Positions 24,883-36,398 of a DNA stretch of 64,000 nt are shown piece after piece. The DNA is from Piper betle (lineage: Eukaryota > Streptophyta > Magnoliopsida > Piperales > Piperaceae): positions 16,252-80,251 of the forward strand of contig JAURVB010012306.1 of assembly GCA_033002965.1 (NCBI GenBank). The letters run 5' to 3'. Both the position numbers and the translations under genes were made by a program. A model generated the notes under the pieces. The model had not been told where the DNA came from, ran no database searches, and saw only the letters and a list, made by a program, of their open reading frames with translations. The first letter of the stretch is position 1, and each line of letters begins with the position of its first letter.

Positions 24883-25786
24883 CCATGATGCACAAATCGG
24901 CCGATTCCGTGCGGAATCGGCCGATTTAAATCGGATCGGCATCGCGCCGATCCGATTTCGGAGCCGACTCGGCCGGCCCCGAATCGGCCGAGATTCGGCC
25001 GATTCCGACCGATTTAACTCGGAATCGGAATCGGCCGATTTTAATCGGAATCAATTTTTTTATGAAATTACTAAAATACCCTAGGTATGATTTTTATTAA
25101 ATTATTTAAGCATGAGTAAAATGATAATTTAGATTTTAAAAACCTAAAATCAAACCCGACCGCCGCCCGTCCGCCCGCCGCCGCCCCGTTTCCGCCCTCC
25201 GCCGTGCTCCCCAACTCCGGGCTTGCCGCCGACCGGGCTACCAACCTCGCCGCCGACCTCGCAACGTCGCCGCCGACATGTGGCCGGACTGAATCGGGCT
25301 GTGACGCACGAATCGCCACCGACTGGCCGCCGGCTACAGGCCGCCTCGCCGCCGGCTGCGGGCCGCCGACTGTTCGTCCGACCGGGCTGCCGACATCCTC
25401 CGACATCGCCGCCGGAGACTCGCCGCCGACCGGGCCGGCGACGGCGGCGGCAGCGGGGGTTAAGAGTGGCATTCTCGTAATTAAAAGTTGACTCGAGTCT
25501 AACTCGAGTCAAAAATAATAATTAATTCTAAATAATTTTAAAAAAATCTTAAAAAATATTTAAAAATATCAGAAACTATAAGACACAGAATAATATTAAA
25601 ATAATATCAATACCCAATTTTAATATATTTATATTATAAATTGTCAAATTATTATATATGACCGATTAAATTAATTTAGACCGATTCAACTGAACCGATT
25701 CTTGGCCGATTCAGACTCGATCTTCGATTCCGATTCCGACTCCCTGGAAAACCGATTCCGATTCCGATTCCGATTCATGCAACCAT
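24883..25786. mobile_element. Non-autonomous element, GC-rich core, candidate 9-bp TSD
   Basis: A 904-bp unit flanked by GCTCACAAC on both sides (24874-24882 and 25787-25795). The left end reads ATGATGCACAAATCGG; the right end reverse-complemented reads ATGGTTGCATGAATCGG, a short imperfect terminal inverted repeat. Both ends continue into (GG)AATCGG words in opposite orientation (24896-25050 and 25675-25780). The core (25140-25470) is very rich in CCG/GCC, then TTCTCGTAATTAAAAGTTGACTCGAGTC leads into AT-rich DNA. No transposase. A 9-bp duplication is the Mutator (MULE) hallmark, and MULEs often carry GC-rich inserts; that superfamily assignment is inference. Confidence 0.6.
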
Positions 25787-25795
25787 GCTCACAAC

Positions 25796-28190
25796 ACAAC
25801 GTCGCAACACTCAATTTAAAAATATCAAAAATCTCAATAGGTGTTAAGGTATGGCTGCAAGGAAGGTGAGTTTGTAAAAATCTTTCCATGTGAAACATGG
25901 TCGGAAAGGCCTCAGGGGGATGCCACCAAACAATCTTAAAATTGTTTTAAAAAATAAATTTCCAAGGCAACGTTAAAAAAATTGAGTTAATGGACGGCAA
26001 ACATTTGACCTACTTAGTATATTGACAACCTATAGCTGGTGTACAGTGATTGTGCTCCATTGTTAAAAACTCATTAAGAACAATTAAAGGAGCCCATAAT
26101 TTAATAGGGATAGAATGGAACCCAGCAGGCCATCACTTGCCTGGCGTGTAATCGCTGGAATAATTATTTGTCTAATTTCTGAATTCCTTTCTTTAATATG
26201 TTCATGATCAGGTGCCCCTATATGCATAGCAAAATATTGTTTACTTTCGTTTGATGGGTTAGTTAAGGGCATGAATTTGGATGAGGCAGCCTTTTTTTGG
26301 CAAGGCAAGTTTTTAATTTTAGATTTAATTCATTTATATTTGACATTACAAGAAATGATAATAACAATTTACAACTACCCAGAAATTGAACGAAGAATAT
26401 TAAAATTAAGCGGAAACATACATTGATCCATGCTAAAGAAAATAATATCTTTTTTTCTTCCTTAACGTAAGTGTCTTTATCTTTGATGACGGAAAGAATA
26501 ATTTTATTATGACCCTATGAACTTTTTTATAAAAGAAAAGAGAAGGTAGATGCTTAACCCTAGACTAGTTTCATAAAATAAACTATATTATAGACATCAA
26601 TCATGTTACTTTAAGAAACTAGACCTTTATAACATCTATAAACCAGGCATTATTAAATTAATTAATAATCTTACATTTAATCATATACTCGACAAGTTAA
26701 TAAGTTTATTATTTCACAATATCACTAGAGGGTTGAGAACTTTGCGAAGAAAAGAGAATGGAACCAAAGACTTCTACACGTGTGAAGTGGTTTGTTACAC
26801 TAACAGAGTGTGTATTAATTAGTGGATATAAGAGTGAGGGTGAGGAAGATTGTTCAACTTTTGTTGACATGAAAATAATATAAATGAAAAAAATATTATA
26901 TAAAATGGAAATGAGATAAAATGACACAAAAAATTTAAAAATTTTCCCTAAATATTTAGATGGTTGGAAAATAAGATTAAAATAAAGTATATCTTCTTGT
27001 TCGCATGTGCAAGTGTCATCTAAAGTTTCCCTCATTTTCTTTTGTTTTTTTTTAATAAAATATTATTTTGTAAAATTTTTACAAAGACTTATTTTGATTG
27101 AAATTATAAATATTTATGACTAAATTTAAAGACATCCAAATACAAAATTTTGTGACCTCTAAATTTTATATTTATATCAGAACAATTAAATAGATCCTAA
27201 TTAAACTGAAATGAGTTCATTAGAAGAAAACATTATATATATATATATAAACAAGTTCAGTGCTGCAGCTCATCACCCAGAGGATCCTTGTGAATTAGAA
27301 TCACATATATCTACATGGCCATATTTATAGCCTCTTAAATTCTTTAATATATATGCAGTATGCTGTATACAAGGAGTATCATCTCAAATACGTTCAAAGT
27401 TACTTCCTATCTATAAATTAAAAACAAAAACTATGTGGGGAGCTCTGATTTTATTTAAATAATAGAAATTAATAATTAGTTGTAAGAACCTACAATTAAT
27501 ATTAGGTGAATACTCAGCTTTCATGCCATTTTTAATTCACACTGATTTATTAATATAAATTTTCCAAAATTCTGTTTTTTTGTTGAAAATCACGATTTGT
27601 CAACTGGTATTTAATAAAATGTAGATTAATGATTAAAAATATTTTATTTATAATTTTAAATTTGGGTGAACCTAATTCGACTTGGATGAGCCAAATAGAC
27701 TTCCACCGGGTATAAATTTGGTATGATGACCTATACGATATTTAAAACTATGGATAACACCCATTAATTACTAAAAATTTAAAAAGATCATTCAATACAT
27801 TTCCAGTTGATGGTTTTTTGGGCAAATTATAAATACGCCTTACATATGAATGTTTTCCTTTTTTCTTTTAAATCATTGACCCCCTTATTGGATTTTTTCT
27901 ATGCATGATTGGAGAACAGGTCTGTAAATTCCTTCTATCCGGTTACAAAGAGCCTGCAAAGGGTTATTCATGTCAACCACACAAGTAATGCTGTCATTTG
28001 GATCATAAGTAACTGACAATGAAGTTTTAAATAATGAAGAGAGATCCATTTGCATTTTTGTATATTCATTCTAATTTCCATCCAGAAAAATACAAATCGA
28101 ACTCTCAGAGAACGGATGTGAGACAATATTAAGCTTAAAATGTTTTTTGCCATAATTTCTTGTAATGCCAATAAATCAGAATGACTATTA
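25796..28190. other. AT-rich intergenic DNA
   Basis: No gene recognised. Two minus-strand open frames (26084-26308 and 26709-27035) have no motif, homologue or gene context that I can identify, and I do not call them. A short TA run sits near 27235. Confidence 0.4.
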
Positions 28191-28366
28191 TCTAGTCATT
28201 CGCTTGTACAATTGAAATGCTGCTTGTTTTCGGTTGGCATATTATCCACATACAAATGATTGAGAACACAATTAGTATTGTGCTTTCGAGCAATTTGACA
28301 TGATTTTCTGGTAAGCGATCGCTTTCATATAGAGCGCCATGGCAATTGTCGCTGCAGTTTTTCAAC

Positions 28367-28487
28367 TCATTGCTGCTGTTCCTCAAGCAGAAGATTTCGG
28401 AGTGCTCTTTTTGCATAGACAGTTACAGCTAAAGTAGCAGCCAAAGCAATGCAAAATCCAATAGTGTTGTAGATTAGTTGGTGCACA
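28367..28487 (-). pseudogene. Possible last exon of VTT/SNARE-associated Golgi-type membrane protein
   Basis: On the minus strand a splice-acceptor-like TTTCCTTAG precedes an open stretch with one hydrophobic helix (YNTIGFCIALAATLAVTVYA), a short basic tail (KRALRNLLLEEQQQ) and TGA. A terminal helix followed by a K/R-A-L segment is how plant SNARE-associated Golgi (VTT domain) proteins end. No other exon of such a gene was found nearby, so this is at best a fragment. Assignment by pattern only. Confidence 0.3.
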
Positions 28488-29139
28488 CTAAGGAAACGGT
28501 GGCCGTGAGTTGCATCAGCCAAGCCTTGCAGCAATATTCAGCTTTGAACAACAAAAGTATATGTTTGTCAAAGACAAATAAATAGCACACCTAAAATTTT
28601 GCTTGCGAATAAATCATGCAGCCAATAATTATATGTTATTTCCAACTAAAGATTATACAACTACATTATTTATAAGATCCTTATTGTCAGGGTACTTGTT
28701 TAACATTGAATAGGGCTTTTCAAAACTATATTATTTTATCAAGGGACAAAACAATTACTCTTTACCTTCATTATTTTTTCAGTGTTTTTAGAAGCACGGC
28801 CACCGTCACATTAGATCGAGTCCAGCAGGTCATTATCAAATATGCCTCATGATTTGTTTTAAGCTGCAACCTATATATTATTTTACAGATTTTTTTATTC
28901 CAACATCATCAAAATTTTCTGACATCTCCAATATATTTCCTGAATTATCTTTAATATTATAGCTACTTGACCATCCGATAACAATATACGAAATTGGATG
29001 AAATGGAAGCTAAACTAATTGATCTTCTTCTTCTTCCCTTACCCACGCCAGCCTCGACCTTTATCTGAGCTCGGTCCCCACAACACACAAGCATTGGCAA
29101 GATTAATAAACAGCCATTGAAAGAGAAAATCCTTTATCT

Positions 29140-29400
29140 GTGGACTCCAATTTCTTGCAAAGCCAGTGGATTAGAGTCCCTCTTTCCCCTTCATTTTCAT
29201 CATTTTCATCATTCTTCACCTCTATTAATTACCCTGTAACGAACTGGTCTAAAGCTCCTACTTTTACTAATTTGGCAAAGTTTACTGCTGAAACAAATAG
29301 ACCTGGGAAGAAAGGAAGATCAAAGGAACCTCCCGAGGAAATCAAGGAAATAGAGAATCTCATACAAGCAGTAGAATATGAGGAACTCTCCGAGAAGTAA
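29140..29400 (+). CDS. Unrecognised short ORF, possibly a first exon
   Basis: Eighty-six codons: a Ser/Phe-rich N-terminal half (SPSFSSFSSFFTS), then a charged C-terminal half (RPGKKGRSKEPPEEIKEIEN, EYEELSEK). The N terminus is compatible with an organelle transit peptide, but I recognise no family. The stop TAA at 29398 overlaps a possible 5' splice site (GAA|GTAAAA, about 29396), so this could be exon 1 of a gene interrupted by the gypsy element at 30059. The last 15 codons lie inside a 249-bp tandem duplication. Confidence 0.3.
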   Translation: MDSNFLQSQWIRVPLSPSFSSFSSFFTSINYPVTNWSKAPTFTNLAKFTAETNRPGKKGRSKEPPEEIKEIENLIQAVEYEELSEK

Positions 29401-29850
29401 AAATCAAGCTCAGCTGGAGAATGAGGAGAAGATGAAAAACTGATATTTATACTTATTCAGTGGCATTCCTAGGTACAGCTTTGGGTTTTATAGTCATCCC
29501 CTCAACTTCTACACATCCTAAAATCTCTAGAATTATATTTTTAGCACATAAATGAAAACAATAGTGACACATAATTCTGTTTCAAAAAAAAAATAGTGAT
29601 AGAGAATATCATACAAGCAGTAGAATATGAGTAACTCTTCAAAGAAGGATCAAGCTCAAATGGAGAATGAGAAGGAGAAGATGAAGAACTGACATTTATA
29701 TTATTCAGTGGCATTCCTAGATACAGCTTTGGGTTTTATAGTCATCTCCTCACCTACACATTCCCAAAATCTCTAGAATTCTATTTTTAGCCCATAAATG
29801 AAAATAATAGTGGCACATAATTCTGTTTAAAAAAAAAAAATAGTGACAAA
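29352..29850. repeat. 249-bp tandem duplication
   Basis: Unit 1 (29352-29600) and unit 2 (29601 to about 29850) both start AGAGAAT.TCATACAAGCAG and share GTGGCATTCCTAG.TACAGCTTTGGG, CTCTAGAATT and an A-run before AATAGTGA. A poly-A run closes each unit. In unit 2 the coding end of the upstream ORF carries substitutions. Confidence 0.9.
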
Positions 29851-30053
29851 TACTTACACGTCCATTTTTCCTGTAGAAATTAAATGATGATGTCCTGTTG
29901 AGTTTAAAAAGATCTGTTGGCTTTCTAGAAACAAGCCTGAATTCAACGCTGTTTTAAAAGGCTGGTTCACCTTCAAGCAGATAAGTCCACACCCTCGTCT
30001 ATCATATTTGTAGTATCTGAACTTCTCTACCTATTCGTCAAAGATTGATGTAG

Positions 30054-30058
30054 GTTAG
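30054..30058. other. Target-site duplication, left (GTTAG)
   Basis: GTTAG immediately before the LTR start TGTTACGGG; identical to 35620-35624 after the other LTR. Confidence 0.93.
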
Positions 30059-31037
30059 TGTTACGGGTCGTAACCGTGGGGCGCCAAGGGAGCTAGGATT
30101 TGGCGGTTGGTCCTAGTCGTCCCGAGTCCAGAGCCGGTAGCTGGTGCTATCCGGGTGGTGGAACAACCTACCAGAGTGCTGGACGGGTTGGTGACTCATG
30201 TGGATCGAGCTGAGCCATTGATCGAAGATTGGATGGTCAGGATCCATGGGGGTGACGTGCACTATTTCCAGCCCGAAGCCTATATAAGGAGGTGCTTCAT
30301 TGTGTTGAGGCAGATCAGAAAGTAGAGAAGAACAACAAGTGAGGAGTAGGAGTGTGTGGGTTCTCAGTGGGGGGAACCACCTTGGTCGGGAAAAGGGGAA
30401 CTTGGAGTCTGCTGCAGCCAGGCCGTGGGGGACGGACTGGGGCTCCAAGGCAGACTGCCGGTGTAGTCGTGGTCCGCCTTTAGACCAAGGTTCCTACCAG
30501 TGTTGTTCGGCAACCCTGCGAGGTATTGCCGAGGGTTGTGAGTGAAGTCCTGTCGAGTGAGGGTCGAGAGGCAAGGTCGTGGGGTTTGCATGTCCACGAC
30601 CAGCAAGTAGTCGAGAGTAGGATTACTTGTAGTTATCCTGTATTCATACTAGTGGAATAGAGGTTGGGGAGATTTCCCGTAAAAGTGTAGTGTTTGCGTC
30701 GTGTTTGGCCACCAGTGACTGGACCGGTGATTCCGAGGTCTGGTCGTGCCGGTAATTGGGTGACCGGGACTGGGACGCATAACGCTGCTGCTTGGCGATT
30801 CCGTGTGATCGATAACTTGTTCGGTAAGAGCTAACACCGGTAACCAGGTACCGGTATCAGGGTGCGCCAGCAATCGGGCGTGGTACCGGGACTGGGGTGT
30901 TGGTGCCCGCGTTGCCGCTTTGCGTAGCGGTCACGTGCTGCGTACGGGGGTTGGCTGGTGTTTCCAGGGAGGGAAACACGCCGCACAGGGGGAAGTCCTA
31001 GGCGAAAAATTTAGACCCAAAGGGGGACCCTGTGACA
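30059..31037 (+). repeat. 5' LTR of gypsy element
   Basis: A 979-bp LTR, TGTTACGGGTCG to CCCTGTGACA. By eye it differs from the 3' LTR by roughly 18 substitutions and two 1-nt indels, near 2 percent. Likely promoter features: TATATAAGGAGG at about 30281 with AG-rich sequence downstream. Confidence 0.95.
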
Positions 31038-31051
31038 GAGGTATCAGAGCG
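31038..31051 (+). other. Primer binding site of gypsy element
   Basis: GAGGTATCAGAGCG directly after the 5' LTR end; GGTATCAGAGC matches the initiator tRNA-Met 3' end complement. Confidence 0.85.
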
Positions 31052-31146
31052 TCTCTGGTTCGGTGTGAGCCAAAGGTCTTGCGGGGCACAACACAGCTTT
31101 CAGAGGAAAGTCCCCACACTTTACCGGTAGCGTTACCGAGAGAGAG

Positions 31147-32895
31147 ATGGACACACGGGCAGAAGCTCTCAGAGAAAGAGTAGCACGGCTGGAAGGGCTG
31201 GTAGGAGAACCTATCAGTGAAGATGGGCATACCGTCTTCGAGCGATTGCAGTTCCTGACGGAAGGGGTCCGGGACTTGAGCACTCGGGTGAATGACATAC
31301 CCGTGGCCAGCCTTGCACGAGAGCAGGAGACGGCGGGGATGCTTGGAGGTCTCCGGGATGCACTAGAAGCTTTATATACAGATGTTGCTCTGTTGAAGCA
31401 GGTAGTAGGAGGACATCCTCAACCCGGTGGGGTTGACCGTGCAGCCAAGGAATACTCGATCCCAGGAAGGCTCAAGGTGCCAGAGCCAACGAAGTTTGAG
31501 GGAGCTAGGTCGGCCAAGGACCTAGAAAACTTCATCTGGGATATGCAAGAGTACTTCGTTGCTGCGAACATACCCGAAGAGCGCCAGGTTTCTATGGCCA
31601 GCATGTTCCTGTCGGGGGATGCCAAGTTATGGTACAGGACTCGCACCGAGGAGGACGTAAGTGCTGGTCGACCCCGAATGGAGACCTGGGATTCCTTGAA
31701 GCAGGAGCTTCGGGAGCAATTCTTGCCCACCAACACTACATGGGTGGCAAGGGACAAACTCAAGAGATTGAGACAGTCCGGAACGGTGAGAGAGTACGTC
31801 AAGGAGTTCAGTTCTTGTCTCCTAGACATCAAAAATATGTCGGAGGAGGACAAGTTGTTTAATTTTATTTCAGGTTTGCAACCTTGGGCTCAGACGGAGC
31901 TGAGGTGGCAGAAAGTCCGGGATTTACCTGCAGCTTTGGTGGCTGCCGATGCACTGGTGGACTTCAAGCATGCTGGGGCCTCGGGAGATGATGGCCCGAG
32001 TGTGAATTTCCAGGGAGGCAAAGGCAAAAACAGCCAACGGGATGGCAGGAGGCCATTCCGGCCAAAGGAGAGGAGCAGGGATCGCGTGCCGGGTGTGCCA
32101 GCATCCGGGTGCTTTCTGTGCGGTGGACCGCATCGGGCACGGGAGTGTCCGAACCGTGCCAAGGTGAGTGCTATGGTAGCTGATGCAGACCAAGTCCAAG
32201 AGGAGGAGCCTCTTGCCCGAGCGTCTACCCTTCAGATACTCGGGGCGTTGCGTGCTGGACGTGCAGCTTCTGAGGGAGCTGGCCTGATGTACGTTCCATG
32301 TGTAGTGAACGGGAGAGCAGTTTCAGCCCTAGTAGATACAGGTGCTACGCACAATTTCGTCTCCAAAGGGATGGCATTGGAGCTAGGGTTGAAGACCAGG
32401 ATCGATACCGGCAAGATGAAGGCAGTGAACTCACAGGCGAAACAGGTCGAGGGCATAGCGAGAGATGTCCCGATCCGCCTGGGGGAGTATGAAGGCCGAG
32501 TGGATTTGACGGTCGTCGTGCTAGACGATTTCGATCTGATACTCGGTAATCCTTTCATGCGTTCTGCCGGAGTTGGAGTGTTTCCACAGCTGGGAGGTGT
32601 TCTGATTACGGATAAGGCAGGTGCGAGCTTTGTTCGTAGCCAGAAGGGACCTTCTGGGGTCAAGTGCAGCACTGTCAGGGAGGAGCATCTGTCGGCAATG
32701 CAGGTGGCTCGAGAGTGCACGGGGGCCTTGACTGATCTTGCAGGAACGGGTGAGATCCGACCGGACCATGTGGTGGTGGTGGCGGATTTGCGGGTGGATG
32801 AGCAGTCTACCGAGTTGCCAAAGGAGTCTCCCGAGAGAACGATCATTCACCAGATCGAGTTGGTGCCAGGGAGGGTACCAGCGCCGGCACACTAG
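31147..32895 (+). CDS. Gypsy Gag-protease polyprotein, 582 aa
   Basis: Open from an ATG 109 bp after the PBS. Residues 1-95 are a helical N-terminal part (LRERVARLEGLV). Residues 105-260 are the retrotransposon gag domain (DLENFIWDMQEYF, FLSGDAKLWYRTR, LKQELREQFLP, FNFISGLQPWAQTEL). A CCHC knuckle follows at about 321-334 (CFLCGGPHRARECP), and a pepsin-like protease at about 385-500 with the active site LVDTGATHNF and DLILGNPFM. Gag forms the particle and the protease would mature it. The frame ends without joining an RT. The gag style suggests a chromovirus-type gypsy; I do not assign a clade. Confidence 0.92.
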   Translation: MDTRAEALRERVARLEGLVGEPISEDGHTVFERLQFLTEGVRDLSTRVNDIPVASLAREQETAGMLGGLRDALEALYTDVALLKQVVGGHPQPGGVDRAAKEYSIPGRLKVPEPTKFEGARSAKDLENFIWDMQEYFVAANIPEERQVSMASMFLSGDAKLWYRTRTEEDVSAGRPRMETWDSLKQELREQFLPTNTTWVARDKLKRLRQSGTVREYVKEFSSCLLDIKNMSEEDKLFNFISGLQPWAQTELRWQKVRDLPAALVAADALVDFKHAGASGDDGPSVNFQGGKGKNSQRDGRRPFRPKERSRDRVPGVPASGCFLCGGPHRARECPNRAKVSAMVADADQVQEEEPLARASTLQILGALRAGRAASEGAGLMYVPCVVNGRAVSALVDTGATHNFVSKGMALELGLKTRIDTGKMKAVNSQAKQVEGIARDVPIRLGEYEGRVDLTVVVLDDFDLILGNPFMRSAGVGVFPQLGGVLITDKAGASFVRSQKGPSGVKCSTVREEHLSAMQVARECTGALTDLAGTGEIRPDHVVVVADLRVDEQSTELPKESPERTIIHQIELVPGRVPAPAH

Positions 32896-34627
32896 AGTGT
32901 GTTGCCGGACGAACTCACACAGATCCAGATGTGGTTCCTGGATGGGGGAAAATTCAGCCATCGTGCACCATGAGGAAGAAGTACCCATGTTCCTTAGAGT
33001 TGGACCTGACATCAGGTAGTGAGCCAGGGAGGGTTCACGCGGGTCAGCCTGAAGTAGGGCTCAAGGCGCATTCTCTGTGTGAAGAGCGGTGTGAGTTCGT
33101 GAGTAGGGGAGTTGAGCTTCCCTAGAATTGGCCGAGCGAGGTGCGAGTGCGGAATCAGGCAGATTCCATTGCCGAGTGGACGCCAACAGAGGTGACAGTA
33201 TGGAAGAGCTTCCTAGGAGTTTGGCCAATTACAGGAAGTTCGTACATGGAATGAGCCATGTAGTGTCATCTTTGAATGACTTATGGGAGGATAAGTCGAG
33301 GCATGGTCGGAGCTATGCCTCACAGCTTTCGAAGAGTCTCGGAGCTGTGATCATCGGAGCCAATTCTGGAACGGCCGGGTTCCAGGCAACCTTTGGAGTG
33401 GTGACGCGCTTCAGAATGCCGGGACGGTGGAAGGCAGCAAGGGCTAGCAGGAGTACATTGTCCAATTATGGCGGGTTTGCTTGTTGGATCTGAGTTCATT
33501 GTCAGGAGGACAGTGGAGCTAACGCCTTTTTCCAGACCCAGGAAGAGGTTACTCGAGACAGGCAACTGGGGCAGGTCAAGTCGAGAGGTTAGCAGGGTCA
33601 GATCGCGACAACAAGAAACTTGGTTGACAGAGCAAGTCGGTGCTTGGCTCATATGTGTTGGTTAGATGATGAGTTTAGCCTATGACTGCAAGGGATCGGC
33701 TATTTATATTCCTTACCGGTAGGCTAAGACAAAAGCTGAGGGGGTTTCCACATTCCCCAGTGGAACGACGTCCAGGTTGAGTCTGGATGTGTACCCGGTG
33801 TTAGGGTGAATCGTTATCGGCAATACAACCGATAACGCAGCTTTTGTGAAACTCGTGACTGGAGATTTCCAGCAGGGTAGGTGCATTGACAGAGTTGGTG
33901 ACTGGGATGCTGCAGCGCTAACTTCACCTTGAGATCTTGGAGCTCGATCTCATGGGCCGGGGGTCCAGATTCCCAAAGAGAAGGGAGCAACAGCAGGGTT
34001 AGTATATCGAGTCTCGGAGTACGCTGTTCGGAGCAGTGCCCAGGTATACACCCAACTGTGGGCTGCTTGCCGAATCATGGGGAAGTACGCGAGGTACATG
34101 CGGAAGGGAGAGTGACCGATAACAACTAACCAGGCTCAGTCCGGAGCAGGGACTGAGGTTACGGGTGCATTACTCAGGAGGAGTATGTGAGGCGTGCGTA
34201 ACATGGACCTCTTGCACGGAGCAGCTAGAAAATCTGCAACGTGGTCAGCTAGGAGGCTTGGTTCTTTGCCGAATGAGGAGATGCGGACCTGACGAGGAGG
34301 GCACATCATTCTGCGTGGAGAACAAGTGATGCTGATGCTCACGCCCAGATTTGGGAGAAAATCTGGTGTACCGAGTAAGGTACGGGTTCCTTTGTGTGTT
34401 TTCCAAGGGGATTTGGTCAGTCCGGTTTGAATAACTGTCTGTGAGAGCTACCTCTACCGCCGGCGAACAAATGGTAGAAAGATTTTGAAGCAGAGGTATG
34501 TCAACCTGGGGGCTTCGAAGGTGCAGACAGAGTGATTCAAGTGGGAAAAGGAGGGAAACCTTGCGTGAGAGGGGATCAAGAGGCAGAACAGGACTCAAGC
34601 TTCCGATGAGGACATCGGGTCTCATTG
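32896..34627 (+). other. Deleted pol remnant of gypsy element
   Basis: No long frame. One stretch near 33200-33290 reads like the RT/RNase H connection (LANYRKFVHGM..SSLNDLW), and the final bases before the purine tract read like the usual end of a gypsy pol frame (SDEDIGSHWWGR). Catalytic RT (YxDD) and integrase motifs are absent in all frames I read. Confidence 0.65.
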
Positions 34628-34638
34628 GTGGGGGAGAC

Positions 34639-35619
34639 TGTTACGGGTCGTAACCGTGGGGCGCCAAGGGAGCTAGGATTTGGCAGTTGGTCCTAGTCGT
34701 CCCGAGTCCAGAGCCGGTAGCTGGTGCTATCCGGGTGGTGGAACAACCTACCAGAGTGCTGGACGGGTTGGTGACTCATGTGGATCGAGCTGAGCCATTG
34801 ATCGAAGATTGGATGGTCAGGATCCATGGGGGTGACGTGCACTATTTCCAGCCTGAAGCCTATATAAGGAGGTGCTTCATTGTGTTGAGGCAGATCAGAA
34901 AGTAGAGAAGAACAACAAGTGAGGAGTAGGAGTGTGTGGGTTCTCAGTGGGGGGGAACCACCTTGGTCGGGAAAAAGGGGAACTTGGAGTCTACTGCAGC
35001 CAGGCCGTGGGGGACGGACTGGGGCTCCAAGGCAGACTGCCGGTGTAGCCGTGGTCCGCCTTTGGACCAAGGTTCCTACCAGTGTTGTTCGGCAACCCTG
35101 CGAGGTATTGCCGAGGGTTGTGAGTGAAGTCCTGTCGAGTGAGGGTCGAGAGGCAAGGTCCTGGGGTTTGCATATCCACGACCAGCAAGTAGTCGAGAGT
35201 AGGATTACTTGTAGTTATCCTGTATTCATACTAGTGGAATAGAGGTTGGGGAGATTTCCCGTAAAAGTGTAGTGTTTGCGTCGTGTTTGGCCACCAGTGA
35301 CTGGACCGGTGATTCCGAGGTCTGGTCGTGCCGGTAATTGGGTGACCGGGACTGGGACGCATAACGCTGCTGCTTGGCGATTCCGTGTGATCGATAATTA
35401 GTTCTGTAAGAGCTAAAACCGGTAACCAGGTACCGGTATCAGGGTGCGCTAGCAATCGGGCGTGGTACCGGGACTGGGGTGTTGGTGCCCGCGTTGCCGC
35501 TTTGCGTAGCGGTCACTTGCTGCGTACGGGGGTTGGCTGGTGTTTCCAGGGAGGGAAACACACCGCACAGGGGAAAGTCCCAGGTGAAAAATTTAGACCC
35601 AAAGGGGGACCCTGTGACA
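34639..35619 (+). repeat. 3' LTR of gypsy element
   Basis: A 981-bp partner of 30059-31037, preceded by the polypurine tract GGTGGGGGAGAC and followed by the target duplication GTTAG at 35620-35624. Confidence 0.95.
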
Positions 35620-35624
35620 GTTAG

Positions 35625-36185
35625 CATATGTTCCATCCAACAACTTGCGACAAACCTTTTCCCTGTTTACATCCATCTACTTGCATAAACTGCCAAGGTA
35701 GTATTACTTAGTCCTGCTTCAAGTATTTTTATTTTTTAGTTCTTGCCAGTTTAAGGATTGATATGAAAATTTCATACATCAACATTATCCTGTTTTGAAT
35801 ATCAGTGTTATTCATATGTTCAATTATGCTCATTAAGATATCATGAATTGTTTCATTGATTGACTGCTACAATCAGTCAGTTTTGCCACTGTCAATGCTC
35901 GCGCATCAGAAGGACATCTGATCATCAAAATTCCATCCCCAGCCAATCAAAGAGAAATAAGAGCCTGAATTTTTATCAATTTTTTATATAATTCATCTTC
36001 TCAACTTATTTATTACAAGAGTCCATGTTGCAGACAAGGAAATGAAGATAAGGTTTCTAAATGACAATTCACAATGTGAATAAAAAATATCATGTAAAGC
36101 TATGAAAAGTAAAATACAAAAGAAATTTCAGCACCCAATCAGAAAAAAAATATATATATATATATATATAAGCTGCCTAATTTTC
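35625..36185. other. Intergenic, with AT microsatellite
   Basis: AT-rich DNA following the gypsy insertion, ending in an (AT)n run at about 36148-36170. No gene seen. Confidence 0.4.
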
Positions 36186-36398
36186 TAACGCAGACAGCGT
36201 ACAGGAGAATGGCCGTTCATAAATAATCCAGCGGCGGAAGATGGAGTTTCTCATCTCGCTGTCTCACCCGTCATTGCCTCGCCCTCCTTCTTCGTCGCCA
36301 ATGCTGCCTACGGTGTCGTACCACCGCCAATTGACGCTGCCGCTTTCCGCCAAAACATCACCGACCATTCTCCCCACCATCCGGGCATCGCCGAGGCC

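Larger units (their letters stand above)
30059..35619 (+). mobile_element. Non-autonomous Ty3/gypsy element (gag and protease only)
   Basis: A complete 5.56-kb insertion with two long LTRs, a PBS (GAGGTATCAGAGC, from 31038), a purine tract (GGTGGGGGAGAC, before 34639) and the 5-bp target duplication GTTAG. The only intact frame is gag-protease (31147-32895). The 1.7 kb between it and the 3' LTR has only scraps of pol, for example SLANYRKFVHGMSH near 33210 (start of the RT-RNase H connection) and DEDIGSHWWGR just before the purine tract. It cannot make RT or integrase, so recent movement must have used enzymes from a related element. This resembles the gag-only (TR-GAG) class of plant retrotransposons. 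Confidence 0.9.

Noticed and set aside
24830..25084. Host gene interrupted by the 24883 element
   Set aside because: The flanking frames are open on both strands but match nothing I recognise, and the frame runs into the element's own repeats.
32232..32846. 204-codon minus-strand frame inside gypsy gag
   Set aside because: It lies antisense to the intact gag-protease frame, and its openness follows from codon bias of the plus strand.
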